Positions 1 through 7,981 of a stretch of 42,824 bases of DNA are shown here, one piece after another. This stretch comes from Halobacteriales archaeon QS_4_62_28 (GTDB taxonomy: Archaea > Halobacteriota > Halobacteria > Halobacteriales > Haloarculaceae). The first letter of the stretch is position 1. The number at the start of each line of letters is the position of its first letter. The DNA lies in NCBI GenBank assembly GCA_003021685.1, contig PXRO01000020.1:8957-51780 (forward strand). The letters run 5' to 3'. The position numbers were made by a program, and so were the translations under genes. The notes under the pieces are model-generated. The model did no database searches and was not told the DNA's origin. It was given only the letters and a program-made list of their open reading frames with translations.

Positions 1-5
1 TGGTT

Positions 6-53
6 CGAAAGACCGGAGGTCTTTCGTCATCACGAGAGAGCTGGGCTCTCTCG
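6..53. repeat. Two adjacent perfect hairpins at the left edge
   Basis: Two back-to-back palindromes, each with 9-bp perfect arms and a 3-base loop. The first has arms CGAAAGACC and GGTCTTTCG (6-26), the second CGAGAGAGC and GCTCTCTCG (33-53). They are separated by six bases. The arms differ between the hairpins, so this is not one repeated unit. One reading frame runs through both without a stop to about position 137, so they could be the end of a coding region cut by the window, or structured DNA at a transposon end (IS200/IS605-type elements carry subterminal hairpins). No transposase is visible here. Confidence 0.6.
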
Positions 54-344
54 GACGACAGCGAGCCCCGGAGCGGTCGAGCGCCGCGAGGGCTTTCGGC
101 GTCTCCGATGTATTCGGCACGGTTGCTTATCTAGATAGTACCATGTCTGCCCCCCAGACGTTTTCGGCCGGCCCAGTCGACCACAGTCGCCGGGCGGCGG
201 CTGTCCTGAGAGTCCGTTCCGTGCGTCTCGATGCCCGTATCGATGCCGTACCGGCCCGTGGTGGTCCCTGCCCTGAATGGGAGACACGTGAGGAGAGCGG
301 GGACCGGTCGAGGGGCGCGAGGGACGGCCGACGTTGCCGCCGTG
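54..344. other. Gene-free stretch downstream of the permease
   Basis: This lies 3' of the minus-strand permease gene. Open frames exist on both strands, but their predicted proteins are rich in Arg and Pro and poor in acidic residues, unlike haloarchaeal proteins. No ATPase gene follows the permease within this space. Confidence 0.5.
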
Positions 345-1289
345 TTAGACCGTACCGCCATCGCCGATACCCCTGGCGAACTTGTCGCCGGCGACGATGA
401 AGACGATGACGGTCGGCAGTGCCGTCAGGAGCGCCCCTGCCATACGGAGGCCGTAGTTGGTGCCCTCCAGGGACTGGCCGAGGCCACCGAGCACGAGCGT
501 CGCGGGTGCCGCGGCGTGGCCTGACCCCGACATGATGATGAGTGGGAAGAGAAAACTGTTCCAGACCTGGGTGAAGTGGAAGATGAACACCACGGCGAAC
601 ATCGGGATGGACATCGGCAGGATGATCCGCCGATAGATGCTGAAGACGTCGGCCCCGTCAACCCGGGCCGCCTCGATGAGTTCGTGGTTGATAGTCTGGT
701 AGTACCCTCGGAAGAGGATAGTGACGATAGGGATGCCGTACGCGATGTCGGTGATGATCAGGGCGACGAGGTCACCGTGGTACGACTTCAGTAGCGGGAG
801 CGACCACAGCGGCGTCAGGATGTCGGTGAGCGGGACGTAAACCGACCAAAACCGCGCGAGCGGGACGATAGCGGCCTGGGTCGGGAAGAACGTCGCCGCG
901 ACCAGCAACAGCAGGATGGGAACCTGGCCACGCCACTTGATCTGGGTGAGGCTGTACGCCGTGAAACTCCCCAGAATTGCGGTCAGCGTCGTCGCGGGCA
1001 GGGCCCTGAGCAGACTGTTCAGCAAACCGTTCTTGAGCACGCCGAACGCCTCGGCCCACTGGGCGATGGTAAACCCCTCCTGCCAGGGAAATATTGGCAC
1101 GAACGGGAGTGTCTGCGTGACGGCTGTGCGCGTTTTGAACGACGTGATGATCGCGACGAACAGCGGAAACAGAAAGACGATAATGAGCGTGAACGCGACG
1201 GTGTACACCAGCAGTCGCCGCAGGTCCCACTCCTGGACGTTCGACATAACCGTGCCACTGATACGACTCGATGCGGATGCTGAACTCAT
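345..1289 (-). CDS. Carbohydrate ABC transporter permease, MalG type
   Basis: Inner-membrane permease of a CUT1-type sugar importer, 314 residues. The usual six-helix layout is visible, with a first hydrophobic segment near residue 30. An EAA loop (EAARVDGADVFSIYRR then ILP) follows about two thirds along; this contacts the ATPase. The start is taken at 1289 because its ATG overlaps the stop of the upstream permease gene as ATGA, a translational coupling signal. The frame stays open further upstream, but that extension is Arg/His-rich and is the shadow of the neighbour. A second Met 15 codons in (MSNVQEWD) is an alternative start. It is the third gene of the binding protein-permease-permease operon. 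Substrate is not determined by sequence; related haloarchaeal systems import glucose or pentoses. Confidence 0.9.
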   Translation of the reverse strand: MSSASASSRISGTVMSNVQEWDLRRLLVYTVAFTLIIVFLFPLFVAIITSFKTRTAVTQTLPFVPIFPWQEGFTIAQWAEAFGVLKNGLLNSLLRALPATTLTAILGSFTAYSLTQIKWRGQVPILLLLVAATFFPTQAAIVPLARFWSVYVPLTDILTPLWSLPLLKSYHGDLVALIITDIAYGIPIVTILFRGYYQTINHELIEAARVDGADVFSIYRRIILPMSIPMFAVVFIFHFTQVWNSFLFPLIIMSGSGHAAAPATLVLGGLGQSLEGTNYGLRMAGALLTALPTVIVFIVAGDKFARGIGDGGTV

Positions 1290-2224
1290 ATGTTGTCCAC
1301 CTTGTACTGGTAGTAGATGTACGGGGAAATGATCCCCAGTGCCATCAGGAAGAGGACGACGGCGATGGAGGCGCCGTAGGCCCATTCGAGTTTCTGGAAG
1401 GCCTCTCGCACCATCATCGTGGCGAGGATGTCTGCGCCTTTCTGGGGGCGATACTGACCGAACATGGCAAAGAGAAAGTCGAACGTCTTCAGCGAGAACA
1501 CCATGAGAATGACGGCTGCAGATGCCGCAGACGCCTTCAGCTGTGGGATTATCACCTTCAGGTAAATGCGGTGATCCTTCACCCCTCCCACACGGGCGGC
1601 CTCGAACTGGTCGTCGGGGATGCTCCGGAGGCCGGCCAGGTACACGACCATCGTGTAGCCGACGAACTGCCAAGCCAGTGCGACGATAACTGCGGCCAGA
1701 ATGAGGTCCGGGTTCCCGATTATCTCGTACTGGCCGAGGCCGCTGGCGGTCGTGAATGTGTTGACGACGCCGTAGTTGTAATTGTACATCCACAGCCAAA
1801 CTTGCCCGGTGACGATGAAGGCCAGACTGAACGGGAGAAGGTAGATGGTCCGGAGTTTCCCCCGGTGGCGGATGTCCCGGTCTAGCAGGATCGCCATCCC
1901 GAGACCGACCACCAGGCAAAGGACCGTGAACACGATCATGAGGGCGATGGTGTTCTGGGCCGCGAAGAGCAACTGCGGGTCCGAGAGCGCGCGCCCGTAC
2001 ATCTCGAAGTCGAGCTGGTCGAACGATGCGGTTACAAAGCCACTGAGGTCGGTCAGCGAGATGAGGAAGTTCCAGATGATCGCCCCGTAGATGAACAGGC
2101 TGACAAGCGATACGGGGAGAAGCCAGAACGGCAGGGACTTGACGAAGTTGAACCGAAACAGCTGCCGAAGCCGACTCCGCTCGGACGCTGGCTGGTCACC
2201 CGAAGTACCTGTGTTCGTTGCCAT
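1286..2224 (-). CDS. Carbohydrate ABC transporter permease, MalF type
   Basis: Membrane subunit partnering the MalG-type permease, 312 residues, with a cytoplasmic N-terminus of about 30 residues and then six predicted helices. The EAA loop reads EAARVGGVKDHRIYLK followed by VIIPQL. It overlaps the next gene by four bases (ATGA). The gap to the upstream binding-protein gene is about 80 bases and carries its own TATA-like box. It is clearly homologous to the permease at 12345-13310, sharing the segments LPDDQFEAARV, MFGQYR and ILATMMVREAFQ or close variants. Confidence 0.9.
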   Translation of the reverse strand: MATNTGTSGDQPASERSRLRQLFRFNFVKSLPFWLLPVSLVSLFIYGAIIWNFLISLTDLSGFVTASFDQLDFEMYGRALSDPQLLFAAQNTIALMIVFTVLCLVVGLGMAILLDRDIRHRGKLRTIYLLPFSLAFIVTGQVWLWMYNYNYGVVNTFTTASGLGQYEIIGNPDLILAAVIVALAWQFVGYTMVVYLAGLRSIPDDQFEAARVGGVKDHRIYLKVIIPQLKASAASAAVILMVFSLKTFDFLFAMFGQYRPQKGADILATMMVREAFQKLEWAYGASIAVVLFLMALGIISPYIYYQYKVDNI

Positions 2225-2263
2225 GTATTACGCGGGGTCTCCGTGCATCGAATGCATAGTCAT

Positions 2264-2277
2264 CGTATAAATATACA
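2264..2277 (-). promoter_or_regulatory. TATA-like box before the MalF-type permease
   Basis: On the minus strand TGTATATTTATACG lies about 40 bases upstream of the permease start, after the binding-protein stop. It is self-complementary over most of its length. Closer to the gene is a second palindrome, TGCATCGAATGCA (2243-2255). It suggests a secondary promoter, letting permease levels differ from binding-protein levels. Seen directly; function inferred. Confidence 0.45.
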
Positions 2278-2304
2278 TCGGTACGAAAATCCCGGCTGGG
2301 GTCC

Positions 2305-3642
2305 TCAGATGGTCTCGATGATGCCCTGGGCGGTCGCTTCGACATCGTACGGACCCATGAAGTTATCGGAGAACACCCCTCTGAGGTTGACGAGTATATC
2401 CGGTGACACCGCGAGTCCGTGTGCGAGCGTCGGCGGGCGGTACTCGACGTTCTGGAAGGCCTCCATCGTCTCGGTGAGGAACGGTCCAAACTCCTCCATC
2501 GACGCGTCGGAACGGAGCGGAATCGCGCCTTTGTGCTTGTTGAATTTCTCTTGGGCCTCCGTCGACCCGACGTAACGGTGCCAGCGGATCGCCTTCTCCG
2601 GGGCCGGGTTGTCCGCGGGATGAACGAACGCGTCCATATGGAGGGTGTACATGTTCGAGGTGCCGGGGAAGGCGATCCAGCCCCAGTCTTCCTCGTAGGT
2701 CAGGTCATTGGCGTTGTACCCGCCGGCCATCCAGTTCCCCTGGTGGTAGAAGCCGGCCTCGCCGTTCATGATCTTCTGGTTGGCCGACGGCGGGTTGACC
2801 GTCGCGGCATCCTCGTTGAAGAACTCCGCGTACTGTGCCGTCATCTCGAGACTCTCGGAGACCGAGTCGATGTTACCGTCCCCGTTCATCAGGTCCATGT
2901 AAGACTGATAGCCGTGCATCCCCAGGTGGATGGCCGCCCAGAGCTGGAGTTGGGTGTTGGCGTTCGCCATCGACTGTGCCATTCCGACGGCGTCGGTGCT
3001 GGCCTCGACCTCCTCCATCAGCGGGATGAGGTCACCGGGCGACTCGACGTCTTCTGGCGAGGTGCCGGCGCTCTCGATGATGTCCACGTTGAAAAAGAGG
3101 TTGTTGAGCCGGTGTGAGCCGATGGGAACCGTGACGTAGCGGCCGTCGAACTGGCTGAGTTCCTTGGCTTCCTCGATAAATGCCTCTTCCATATTGTCGT
3201 GTTGCCACACCGACTCGGTGATGTCACCCAGCAGTTGCCGGTCGGACTCAGTGAACTGCGTGAGGTGTGCACCCGGCCACGCGTTGAACGACGCGGGCGG
3301 GTTCTGGTTTGCCAGCCGCTGGTTGGCCATCTGGTTCAGTTGGACGTTCGCAGTCGCGCCGACACCGCTGAAGTCGGTCTCGATGTCCGGGTACCGCTCG
3401 TTGAACCCCTCGATAACCGCGTTGATGGCGTTTTGCCCGCCACCGCCGGTCCAAGGGTGAAGGACCTCAAGCGCCGTGTCGTTGTACTCAGAGGTGTTCT
3501 GTTCTGTGCCGCCATCGCCACCGGCATCGCCATCGTCGCCACTGCAGCCTGCGAGGCCGGCCACGCCGAACACGCTGGTCGTCGCGACCGTTTTAAGATA
3601 CCTTCTGCGGGGTTCGTCAGGTTCGTCGGGTTGATCACTCAT
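2305..3642 (-). CDS. Sugar ABC transporter substrate-binding lipoprotein (Tat-exported)
   Basis: Extracellular solute-binding protein (family 1), 445 residues. The N-terminus has the twin-arginine motif RRRYLK, a hydrophobic stretch and a lipobox ending in LAGC, then a Gly/Asp-rich tether: the usual haloarchaeal arrangement for Tat-exported, lipid-anchored binding proteins. The mature part carries conserved pieces shared with the second binding protein in this window (GSHRLNNLF, INGEAGF or MNGEAGF, EEDWGW, GAIPLRSD, LAHGLA). It heads the operon with two permeases, but no ATPase gene follows inside the window. The upstream region has a Shine-Dalgarno sequence and TATA-like box. Substrate unknown; glucose or pentose is likely from family context only. 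Confidence 0.92.
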   Translation of the reverse strand: MSDQPDEPDEPRRRYLKTVATTSVFGVAGLAGCSGDDGDAGGDGGTEQNTSEYNDTALEVLHPWTGGGGQNAINAVIEGFNERYPDIETDFSGVGATANVQLNQMANQRLANQNPPASFNAWPGAHLTQFTESDRQLLGDITESVWQHDNMEEAFIEEAKELSQFDGRYVTVPIGSHRLNNLFFNVDIIESAGTSPEDVESPGDLIPLMEEVEASTDAVGMAQSMANANTQLQLWAAIHLGMHGYQSYMDLMNGDGNIDSVSESLEMTAQYAEFFNEDAATVNPPSANQKIMNGEAGFYHQGNWMAGGYNANDLTYEEDWGWIAFPGTSNMYTLHMDAFVHPADNPAPEKAIRWHRYVGSTEAQEKFNKHKGAIPLRSDASMEEFGPFLTETMEAFQNVEYRPPTLAHGLAVSPDILVNLRGVFSDNFMGPYDVEATAQGIIETI

Positions 3643-3650
3643 GTAAACGC

Positions 3651-3687
3651 CTCCTCCGATACGAAGAGACTGACATTATTAATATTT
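3651..3687 (-). promoter_or_regulatory. Promoter and strong RBS of the first ABC operon
   Basis: On the minus strand, GGAGGAG (3651-3657) sits 8 bases before the ATG at 3642. AAATATTAATAATG (about 3674-3687) lies a further 20-30 bases upstream and is a good haloarchaeal TATA-like box. A Shine-Dalgarno of this strength is unusual here, since many other genes in the window look leaderless. Confidence 0.6.
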
Positions 3688-4008
3688 GTGGTCATCCGAT
3701 TCCGACGCCGTCACCTGACGGGCAATTCAGAGAAGAGAACCGGTGGTGCGGGCCACTACTGTAGGAAAATACATCTCTCGGAAGGAAGGGTCGTCGCGGC
3801 TGATAGGCGACGAGAATACGGTTCACCTGCGATCCGACGACCAGCCCGACGAGATGGAGGCGCTAACCGCAACTATCAGTGGGACGTGGTCGCTCACAGT
3901 CGGCGGGGTGCTTCGCAACCGCCAGCCGGAGCGTCGTCCCGTTTGTAGACGGTTACCAGCGTTCGGTCGGGCTGTTTGGATACGCAACTGTCTGGTATAG
4001 CGGTCCTA

Positions 4009-4088
4009 CAGTAGCATTCGCGGATCTTCACTCACCTGATCGCACGACTGCACGTGATCGGATGAGAAATCAGTCGCAAATGCTACTA
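4009..4088 (-). repeat. 80-bp palindromic MITE-like element, copy A (inverted)
   Basis: First of four copies, in the opposite orientation to the others. Its reverse complement aligns over all 80 positions without gaps to the copies at 28301, 34851 and 41015. Ends are CAGTAGCATTCGCG and CGCAAATGCTACTA, an imperfect inverted repeat. TA stands on each side (4007-4008 and 4089-4090), as expected for target duplication by IS630/Tc1-mariner elements. The whole unit can fold into one long imperfect hairpin. Confidence 0.8.
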
Positions 4089-4102
4089 TACCACAAACGG
4101 CA

Positions 4103-4129
4103 TAGAACGACAGTTCTAAACTATAGAAC
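4103..4129. promoter_or_regulatory. Three alternating half-sites, candidate operator
   Basis: TAGAAC (4103-4108), GTTCTA (4113-4118) and TAGAAC (4124-4129) alternate in orientation with 4- and 5-base spacers, giving two overlapping inverted repeats. It lies between a sugar-transport operon and an IclR regulator gene, so binding by that regulator is plausible but inferred. Confidence 0.4.
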
Positions 4130-4261
4130 GATTCACGAGGAAGGAACAGCCATATTAGCGGCCACTACTCTGCAGTTTTGCTTCGGTCTGCTGCCGATAA
4201 GATAATTCGACTATCGCTCGATCATAATATTTAATTTGACACAGTTCGAGCCAGCCCAACA

Positions 4262-4278
4262 TTTCTACAGAATAGAAA
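4262..4278. promoter_or_regulatory. Palindrome TTTCTA-N5-TAGAAA
   Basis: Perfect 6-bp arms with a 5-base spacer, sharing the TTCTA/TAGAA core with the sites at 4103-4129 and 4610-4624. Candidate regulator site; function inferred from repetition in one intergenic region. Confidence 0.35.
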
Positions 4279-4609
4279 CGTCGGTTACAGTATTGACATA
4301 ACAATAGTACATCCGTTATTTTGCGGTCGGACAGGCCGGCCTGAGTCCACTGTGGCATGGACAGCCAGCCCTCAGTCGCCGAGTGCAGGGTATTTTTCGT
4401 GCTAACGATACGTACACAAAATAAATTTCAGCTGATAATTGGGATACGACTGGGTGCTGGAACGTAGCGAATACCACGACTCCCGTCAGCAGCGGCCGGA
4501 CGAGAAATATCCGGTGGTCGTCGATTCGGCAAGTACCGAGTATCGGCAGGTGAGCGAGCACACGCGGGAATCGGCGTCTCGGTCTCGACCGCACCTGTCG
4601 GACAGCGGC

Positions 4610-4624
4610 TTCTACATTGTAGAA
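4610..4624. promoter_or_regulatory. 15-bp palindrome TTCTACA-T-TGTAGAA, candidate IclR operator
   Basis: A perfect palindrome with 7-bp arms about 150 bases before the IclR gene start. Its length and symmetry suit a dimeric IclR-type repressor. It is the most symmetrical of the TTCTA/TAGAA sites in this region. Confidence 0.4.
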
Positions 4625-4775
4625 CCGTCTGTTGGGTCGGTGAACCACGGACGAGAAGGGGGTAAACCGACGAACGCGGGTCGTCGGCGGTATGATCTGG
4701 CTACCACTCCGTAGTTTGCCAGTCCTGGAGGTCTCGGAGCGATAGGCATAAGAGCGTCTCTCCGCATTGTTCGCT

Positions 4776-5546
4776 ATGGAACATCCAGGCAAGATCCAGA
4801 GCGTGGATAACGCCTTCGAGATTGTCGACTTCATCCGCGAAGAGGAAGCGGTGAATCTGACAGCCATCGCGGACCATGTCGGACTGTCTGAGAGTACGGC
4901 CCACTACTATCTCGCGTCACTGGACTCGAACAACATCGTGCGCAGGGAGGGTAACCAGTACACGCTTGGCTACAAACTGCTGGAGTACGGTGGCATCGTC
5001 AAGGCCAGAAACGAATTGTACAACGACGCGAAACAGCACATGGATCGAATAGCGATGCAGACCGATCTGGCGGTGTATCTCGGAATCGAGGACCAGAAAC
5101 AGGTCGTCCACATCGCCGCCATCGAAATAGAGGACACGTCCATTATCGGCGACCACGACGGAAAGCGGACCGATTTCCACTCCACGGCCCTGGGCAAAGC
5201 AATCCTCGCATACCTCCCGGAGGAGAAAATAGAGACGATACTGAGCTGGATCGACTATCCGGCGTTCACGGACAAAACCATCACCGACCCCGAGGACCTG
5301 CGCTCGTATCTCGATACGGTCGTCAAGCAGGGATACGCGATAAACGACGAGGAGGACTACCGCGGCTGGAAGGGTATCGCAGTGCCGCTCCTCTCGGATA
5401 CCGGTGTCGAGGGGGCACTCAGCGTCGCGGGACCGAAATCGAAGATGGATCACCAGCAGGACAACATCATCCGCCTGTTACAGGAGGCAACAGACGAAAT
5501 CGAACTGAAGGTATCCTCGAACGAGAAGCCGACACAAAAGGGGTAG
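4776..5546 (+). CDS. IclR family transcriptional regulator
   Basis: DNA-binding regulator of 256 residues. The N-terminal winged helix-turn-helix spans about residues 8-70 (LTAIADHVGLSESTAHYYL is the recognition region). The C-terminal IclR effector domain follows, with the typical segments [14 protein letters not shown] and KQGYAINDEED. The start is the ATG at 4776; an in-frame TTG three codons earlier is less likely. It is divergent from the first ABC operon and is its likely regulator. The intergenic palindromes with TTCTA/TAGAA arms are candidate binding sites. The ligand is unknown; in haloarchaea IclR proteins often control sugar catabolic genes. Confidence 0.9.
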   Translation: MEHPGKIQSVDNAFEIVDFIREEEAVNLTAIADHVGLSESTAHYYLASLDSNNIVRREGNQYTLGYKLLEYGGIVKARNELYNDAKQHMDRIAMQTDLAVYLGIEDQKQVVHIAAIEIEDTSIIGDHDGKRTDFHSTALGKAILAYLPEEKIETILSWIDYPAFTDKTITDPEDLRSYLDTVVKQGYAINDEEDYRGWKGIAVPLLSDTGVEGALSVAGPKSKMDHQQDNIIRLLQEATDEIELKVSSNEKPTQKG

Positions 5547-5577
5547 AGGTTACCGTAACGGATTTTGGTATCAACCT

Positions 5578-5721
5578 ACTTTTTTTCCCACAAGTTCACC
5601 GCATCTGAACCCAATCGAGGAAATCTGTGATTATATCAAACAGAAGATGAATCTAATTACCGGTGAGGACGAAGCCGAACTCAAAAATCATATCCAAGAA
5701 CATTTGAGCAAATTACAGAAT
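5578..5721 (+). pseudogene. Remnant of IS630-like DDE transposase, C-terminal part
   Basis: One frame encodes SSPHLNPIEEICDYIKQK and about 25 further residues. This matches the C-terminal signature of IS630/Tc1-type transposases (Pro, Asn-Pro-Ile-Glu with the last catalytic Glu, then normally Trp, here Cys). Only about 48 residues remain, there is no start or N-terminal catalytic part, and codon use is AT-richer than nearby genes. It is a decayed insertion sequence. I see no matching terminal repeats around it. Confidence 0.6.
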
Positions 5722-5903
5722 GTGCTAGTCTCGCAACATCGAACAACATCTCTATCGTCGGACCACCTTGCGGGGTCGCCGGACTCACTCCACCTTAGCG
5801 TTCACCCTGCTCTTTGGCACGTGAACCGTTCTGTGACACCCTCACAGCCTGCAGCCACGGTCGCGTTACGTTAGCGGATGAGGCAGACGAGTTCCGAGTA
5901 TTT

Positions 5904-6179
5904 AGGTCAGAATTCGACTACCTCAGCGGATGTATCAAGTGAACTGACTTGTCGTTTGTAGAGCGCAGGCGGCCTTTCAGGTGGGCGATTCAAGTAAACG
6001 TCCAGTACTATCTCGTCGGTGTATCAATAACGAATGTAAGTCAGTTTCTCTAGAATTTGGGAGTCAAACGTAGTCACGTCGCCGTCTATCTCGGTTTAGC
6101 TCTTGCCGAGGATGGCTACCGACTATCACGCTCTACCCTTGAGGCCCTTCATCACGAGGAATTAAATAATCGGATATAG
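5904..6179 (+). pseudogene. Remnant of IS6-like haloarchaeal transposase, N-terminal part
   Basis: A frame with two internal stops reads LSGCIK-stop-TDLSFVERRRPFRWAI, then LVGVSITNVSQFL-stop-NLGVKRSHVAVYL. This is the layout of the N-terminal region of haloarchaeal IS6-type transposases (opening segment with FVER, then an HTH ending in GVKRSHVAV). The downstream DDE core is missing; the last 25 residues before the stop are not recognisable. With the IS630-like remnant just before it, this marks an old transposon landing area between the two IclR genes. Confidence 0.6.
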
Positions 6180-6189
6180 AATCCAGCCT

Positions 6190-7053
6190 ATGGTTTCACC
6201 GAAACGAGTGACGGACACTCACAACGGCACAGGTGAGGGTCCTCTGTGGCATCCCGACGAGGATCGCCTCTACTGGGTAGATATCCCGGCCGGCCGGCTG
6301 TTCAGATACGCTCCGTCAGCCGACACCCACGAGATTGTTTACGAGACTGAGGGCCGGCCCATCGGCGGCTTCACCATCGAAGCTGATGGGTCGCTTCTTC
6401 TCTTTATGGAACGAGCGATTGAACGTCTGGTCCCCGACAATGACGAAACCACGGTCGTCACAGAAATCGACGCGGATACCCGGTTCAATGACGTGATCGC
6501 GGATCCGGACGGACGAGTATTTTGTGGGACGATGCCTGGAGACGAAGGCTTGGGCGACCTCTATCGACTCGACACTGATGGGACCGCGACCGTCGTACTT
6601 GAGGACGTCGACATCCCCAACGGGATGGGGTTCTCGTTGAATCTGGAGACGTTCTATTTTACCGAGTCCAAAGCACACCGTATTTACGCGTTTGATTACG
6701 ACCGAGACACTGGTGAACTATCCAACCAGCAAACGTTTCGTAAGATGCCTGTCGACGACGGGATACCGGATGGACTGACGGTCGACGCCGATAACCACGT
6801 CTGGTCTGCACGCTGGAACGGCGGGAAGGTCGTGCGGTACGCGCCGGACGGCGAACCAGTTATCCAAATCGAACTCCCGGCGAGGAAGGTGTCGTCGGTC
6901 ACGTTTGGCGGATCCGAGTACGACGAACTTTACCTGACGACGGCGCTTTCTGGAGGCGACCGTTCGACCGAGGGGGACGGGGCCGGCGCACTGTTCCGCC
7001 TCTCGGATGTCGGCGTCGGCGGGACTCCGCAGTTTCGTTCGCGGATCGCCTGA
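6190..7053 (+). CDS. SMP-30/gluconolactonase family protein (sugar lactonase)
   Basis: A 287-residue six-bladed beta-propeller hydrolase predicted to open a sugar-acid 1,4- or 1,5-lactone to the free acid in the cytoplasm. Family hallmarks are the N-terminal GEGPLWHPDEDRLYWVD (metal-binding Glu), a central DIPNGMGFS (metal-binding Asn) and IPDGLTVDADNHVWSARW (metal-binding Asp). Length is normal and no signal peptide is present. A TTAAATAAT box 25-30 bases upstream suggests a leaderless message starting at the ATG. With the dehydratase at 8355 and the aldolase at 14921 it fits the lactonase step of a non-phosphorylative sugar oxidation path. Pentonate, hexonate or deoxyhexonate specificity cannot be told. 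Confidence 0.88.
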   Translation: MVSPKRVTDTHNGTGEGPLWHPDEDRLYWVDIPAGRLFRYAPSADTHEIVYETEGRPIGGFTIEADGSLLLFMERAIERLVPDNDETTVVTEIDADTRFNDVIADPDGRVFCGTMPGDEGLGDLYRLDTDGTATVVLEDVDIPNGMGFSLNLETFYFTESKAHRIYAFDYDRDTGELSNQQTFRKMPVDDGIPDGLTVDADNHVWSARWNGGKVVRYAPDGEPVIQIELPARKVSSVTFGGSEYDELYLTTALSGGDRSTEGDGAGALFRLSDVGVGGTPQFRSRIA

Positions 7054-7177
7054 TACTGTTTGTTGTTAGTCAGTACCGCTGGCTCGCCGACACAGTGTGG
7101 CGAATCAGCGGTAACAGTTACGACAAGCAGTATGAGGCACATCGGACACGTCACCCGATTCGCGTTCGGACGTAGCC

Positions 7178-7201
7178 GTTCTGATATCCAGAACACTTAT
7201 G
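7178..7201 (+). promoter_or_regulatory. Palindrome overlapping the promoter of the second IclR gene
   Basis: GTTCTG-ATATC-CAGAAC (7178-7194) is a perfect inverted repeat with 6-bp arms, immediately followed by a TATA-like ACTTATG (7195-7201) about 28 bases before the ATG at 7226. A site here would cover the TFB recognition element, so autorepression is plausible. The arms resemble the GTTCTA/TAGAAC sites near the first IclR gene. Confidence 0.45.
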
Positions 7202-7225
7202 CTTTCGACGACCGGACGAAATCGC

Positions 7226-7981
7226 ATGGGTGCCAAACACCCGGTCCGTACGACCGAGAAGACGCTCGCGCTGATCGAGGAGCTGATGCGGCGGGGGCCG
7301 TCTGGCGTCACGGAGTTGGCTCAGGACCTCGACATGGGAAAGAGCGCAGTCCACAATCACCTGACTACGCTGCAGGACCACGGGTACGTGCTGAAGACCG
7401 GCGACCAGTACCAGCCCGGGTTGAAGTTCCTGGAAGTCGGTGGGTCGATACGCAAGTCGATGAAGCTTTATCAGGTGGCAGAACCCGAAGTCAAGGCTCT
7501 CGCAGACGAGACAGGCGAACTCACCAACCTGCTCGTCGAAGAGCAGGGATTAGGCGTGTATCTGATGCGGTCGAAAGGGGAGGACGCGGTCGACCTCGAC
7601 ACGTACGCCGGCCTCAGGACTCACCTCCATACGACCGCTCTGGGGAAGGCGATCCTCGCTCACCTCCCGGAGCCACGGGTCGAGGATATAATCGAGCAAC
7701 ACGGTCTCGAACGGGAGACGCCGCGTAGTATCGGTTCCCGCGAGGAGCTGTTCGACGCGTTGGAGGCGGTACGGGACCGTGGATACGCGATCGACGACGG
7801 CGAACGCCTTGCGGGATTGCGGTGTATCGCGGCTCCGGTCAAGGACGCCTCTGACGACGTGCTCGGCGCGGTGAGCGTCTCCTCTCCTGCGACCCGCATC
7901 AGCGACGAGAGCCTTCACGGCGAACTCTCCGAACGGGTCCTCAGCGCGGCCAACGTCATCGAACTCAACATCAACTACTAG
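7226..7981 (+). CDS. IclR family transcriptional regulator
   Basis: A 251-residue second IclR-type regulator. The winged HTH occupies roughly residues 5-65 ([19 protein letters not shown]) and the effector domain follows, with [18 protein letters not shown] and [13 protein letters not shown]. The ATG at 7226 is preferred over one nine codons upstream because a TATA-like box sits at the expected distance for a leaderless start. It lies between the lactonase and dehydratase genes and close to the second ABC operon, so it probably controls that catabolic set. Similarity to the first IclR is clear but only moderate, so they may read different sugars. Confidence 0.9.
   Translation: MGAKHPVRTTEKTLALIEELMRRGPSGVTELAQDLDMGKSAVHNHLTTLQDHGYVLKTGDQYQPGLKFLEVGGSIRKSMKLYQVAEPEVKALADETGELTNLLVEEQGLGVYLMRSKGEDAVDLDTYAGLRTHLHTTALGKAILAHLPEPRVEDIIEQHGLERETPRSIGSREELFDALEAVRDRGYAIDDGERLAGLRCIAAPVKDASDDVLGAVSVSSPATRISDESLHGELSERVLSAANVIELNINY

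Larger units (their letters stand above)
3688..4775. other. Long regulatory and repeat-bearing intergenic region
   Basis: About 1.1 kb between the divergent binding-protein and IclR genes. It holds one copy of the 80-bp palindromic element, several short palindromes with TTCTA/TAGAA half-sites, and an AT-rich stretch around 4200-4320. Open frames here are short, basic and lack haloarchaeal codon bias, so I do not call genes. Some of it may be decayed DNA. Confidence 0.55.

Noticed and set aside
345..1919. Fusion of the MalG-type permease with a 210-residue N-terminal extension
   Set aside because: The extension is Arg/His/Pro-rich, lies over the other permease gene and precedes a normal ATG with an ATGA overlap.
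3199..3948. 249-codon plus-strand frame over the binding-protein start
   Set aside because: Overlaps the Tat signal region and promoter of a clear gene; Arg/Val-rich shadow.
4316..4867. 183-codon minus-strand frame upstream of and into the first IclR gene
   Set aside because: Basic composition, poor haloarchaeal codon use and overlap with the regulator start.
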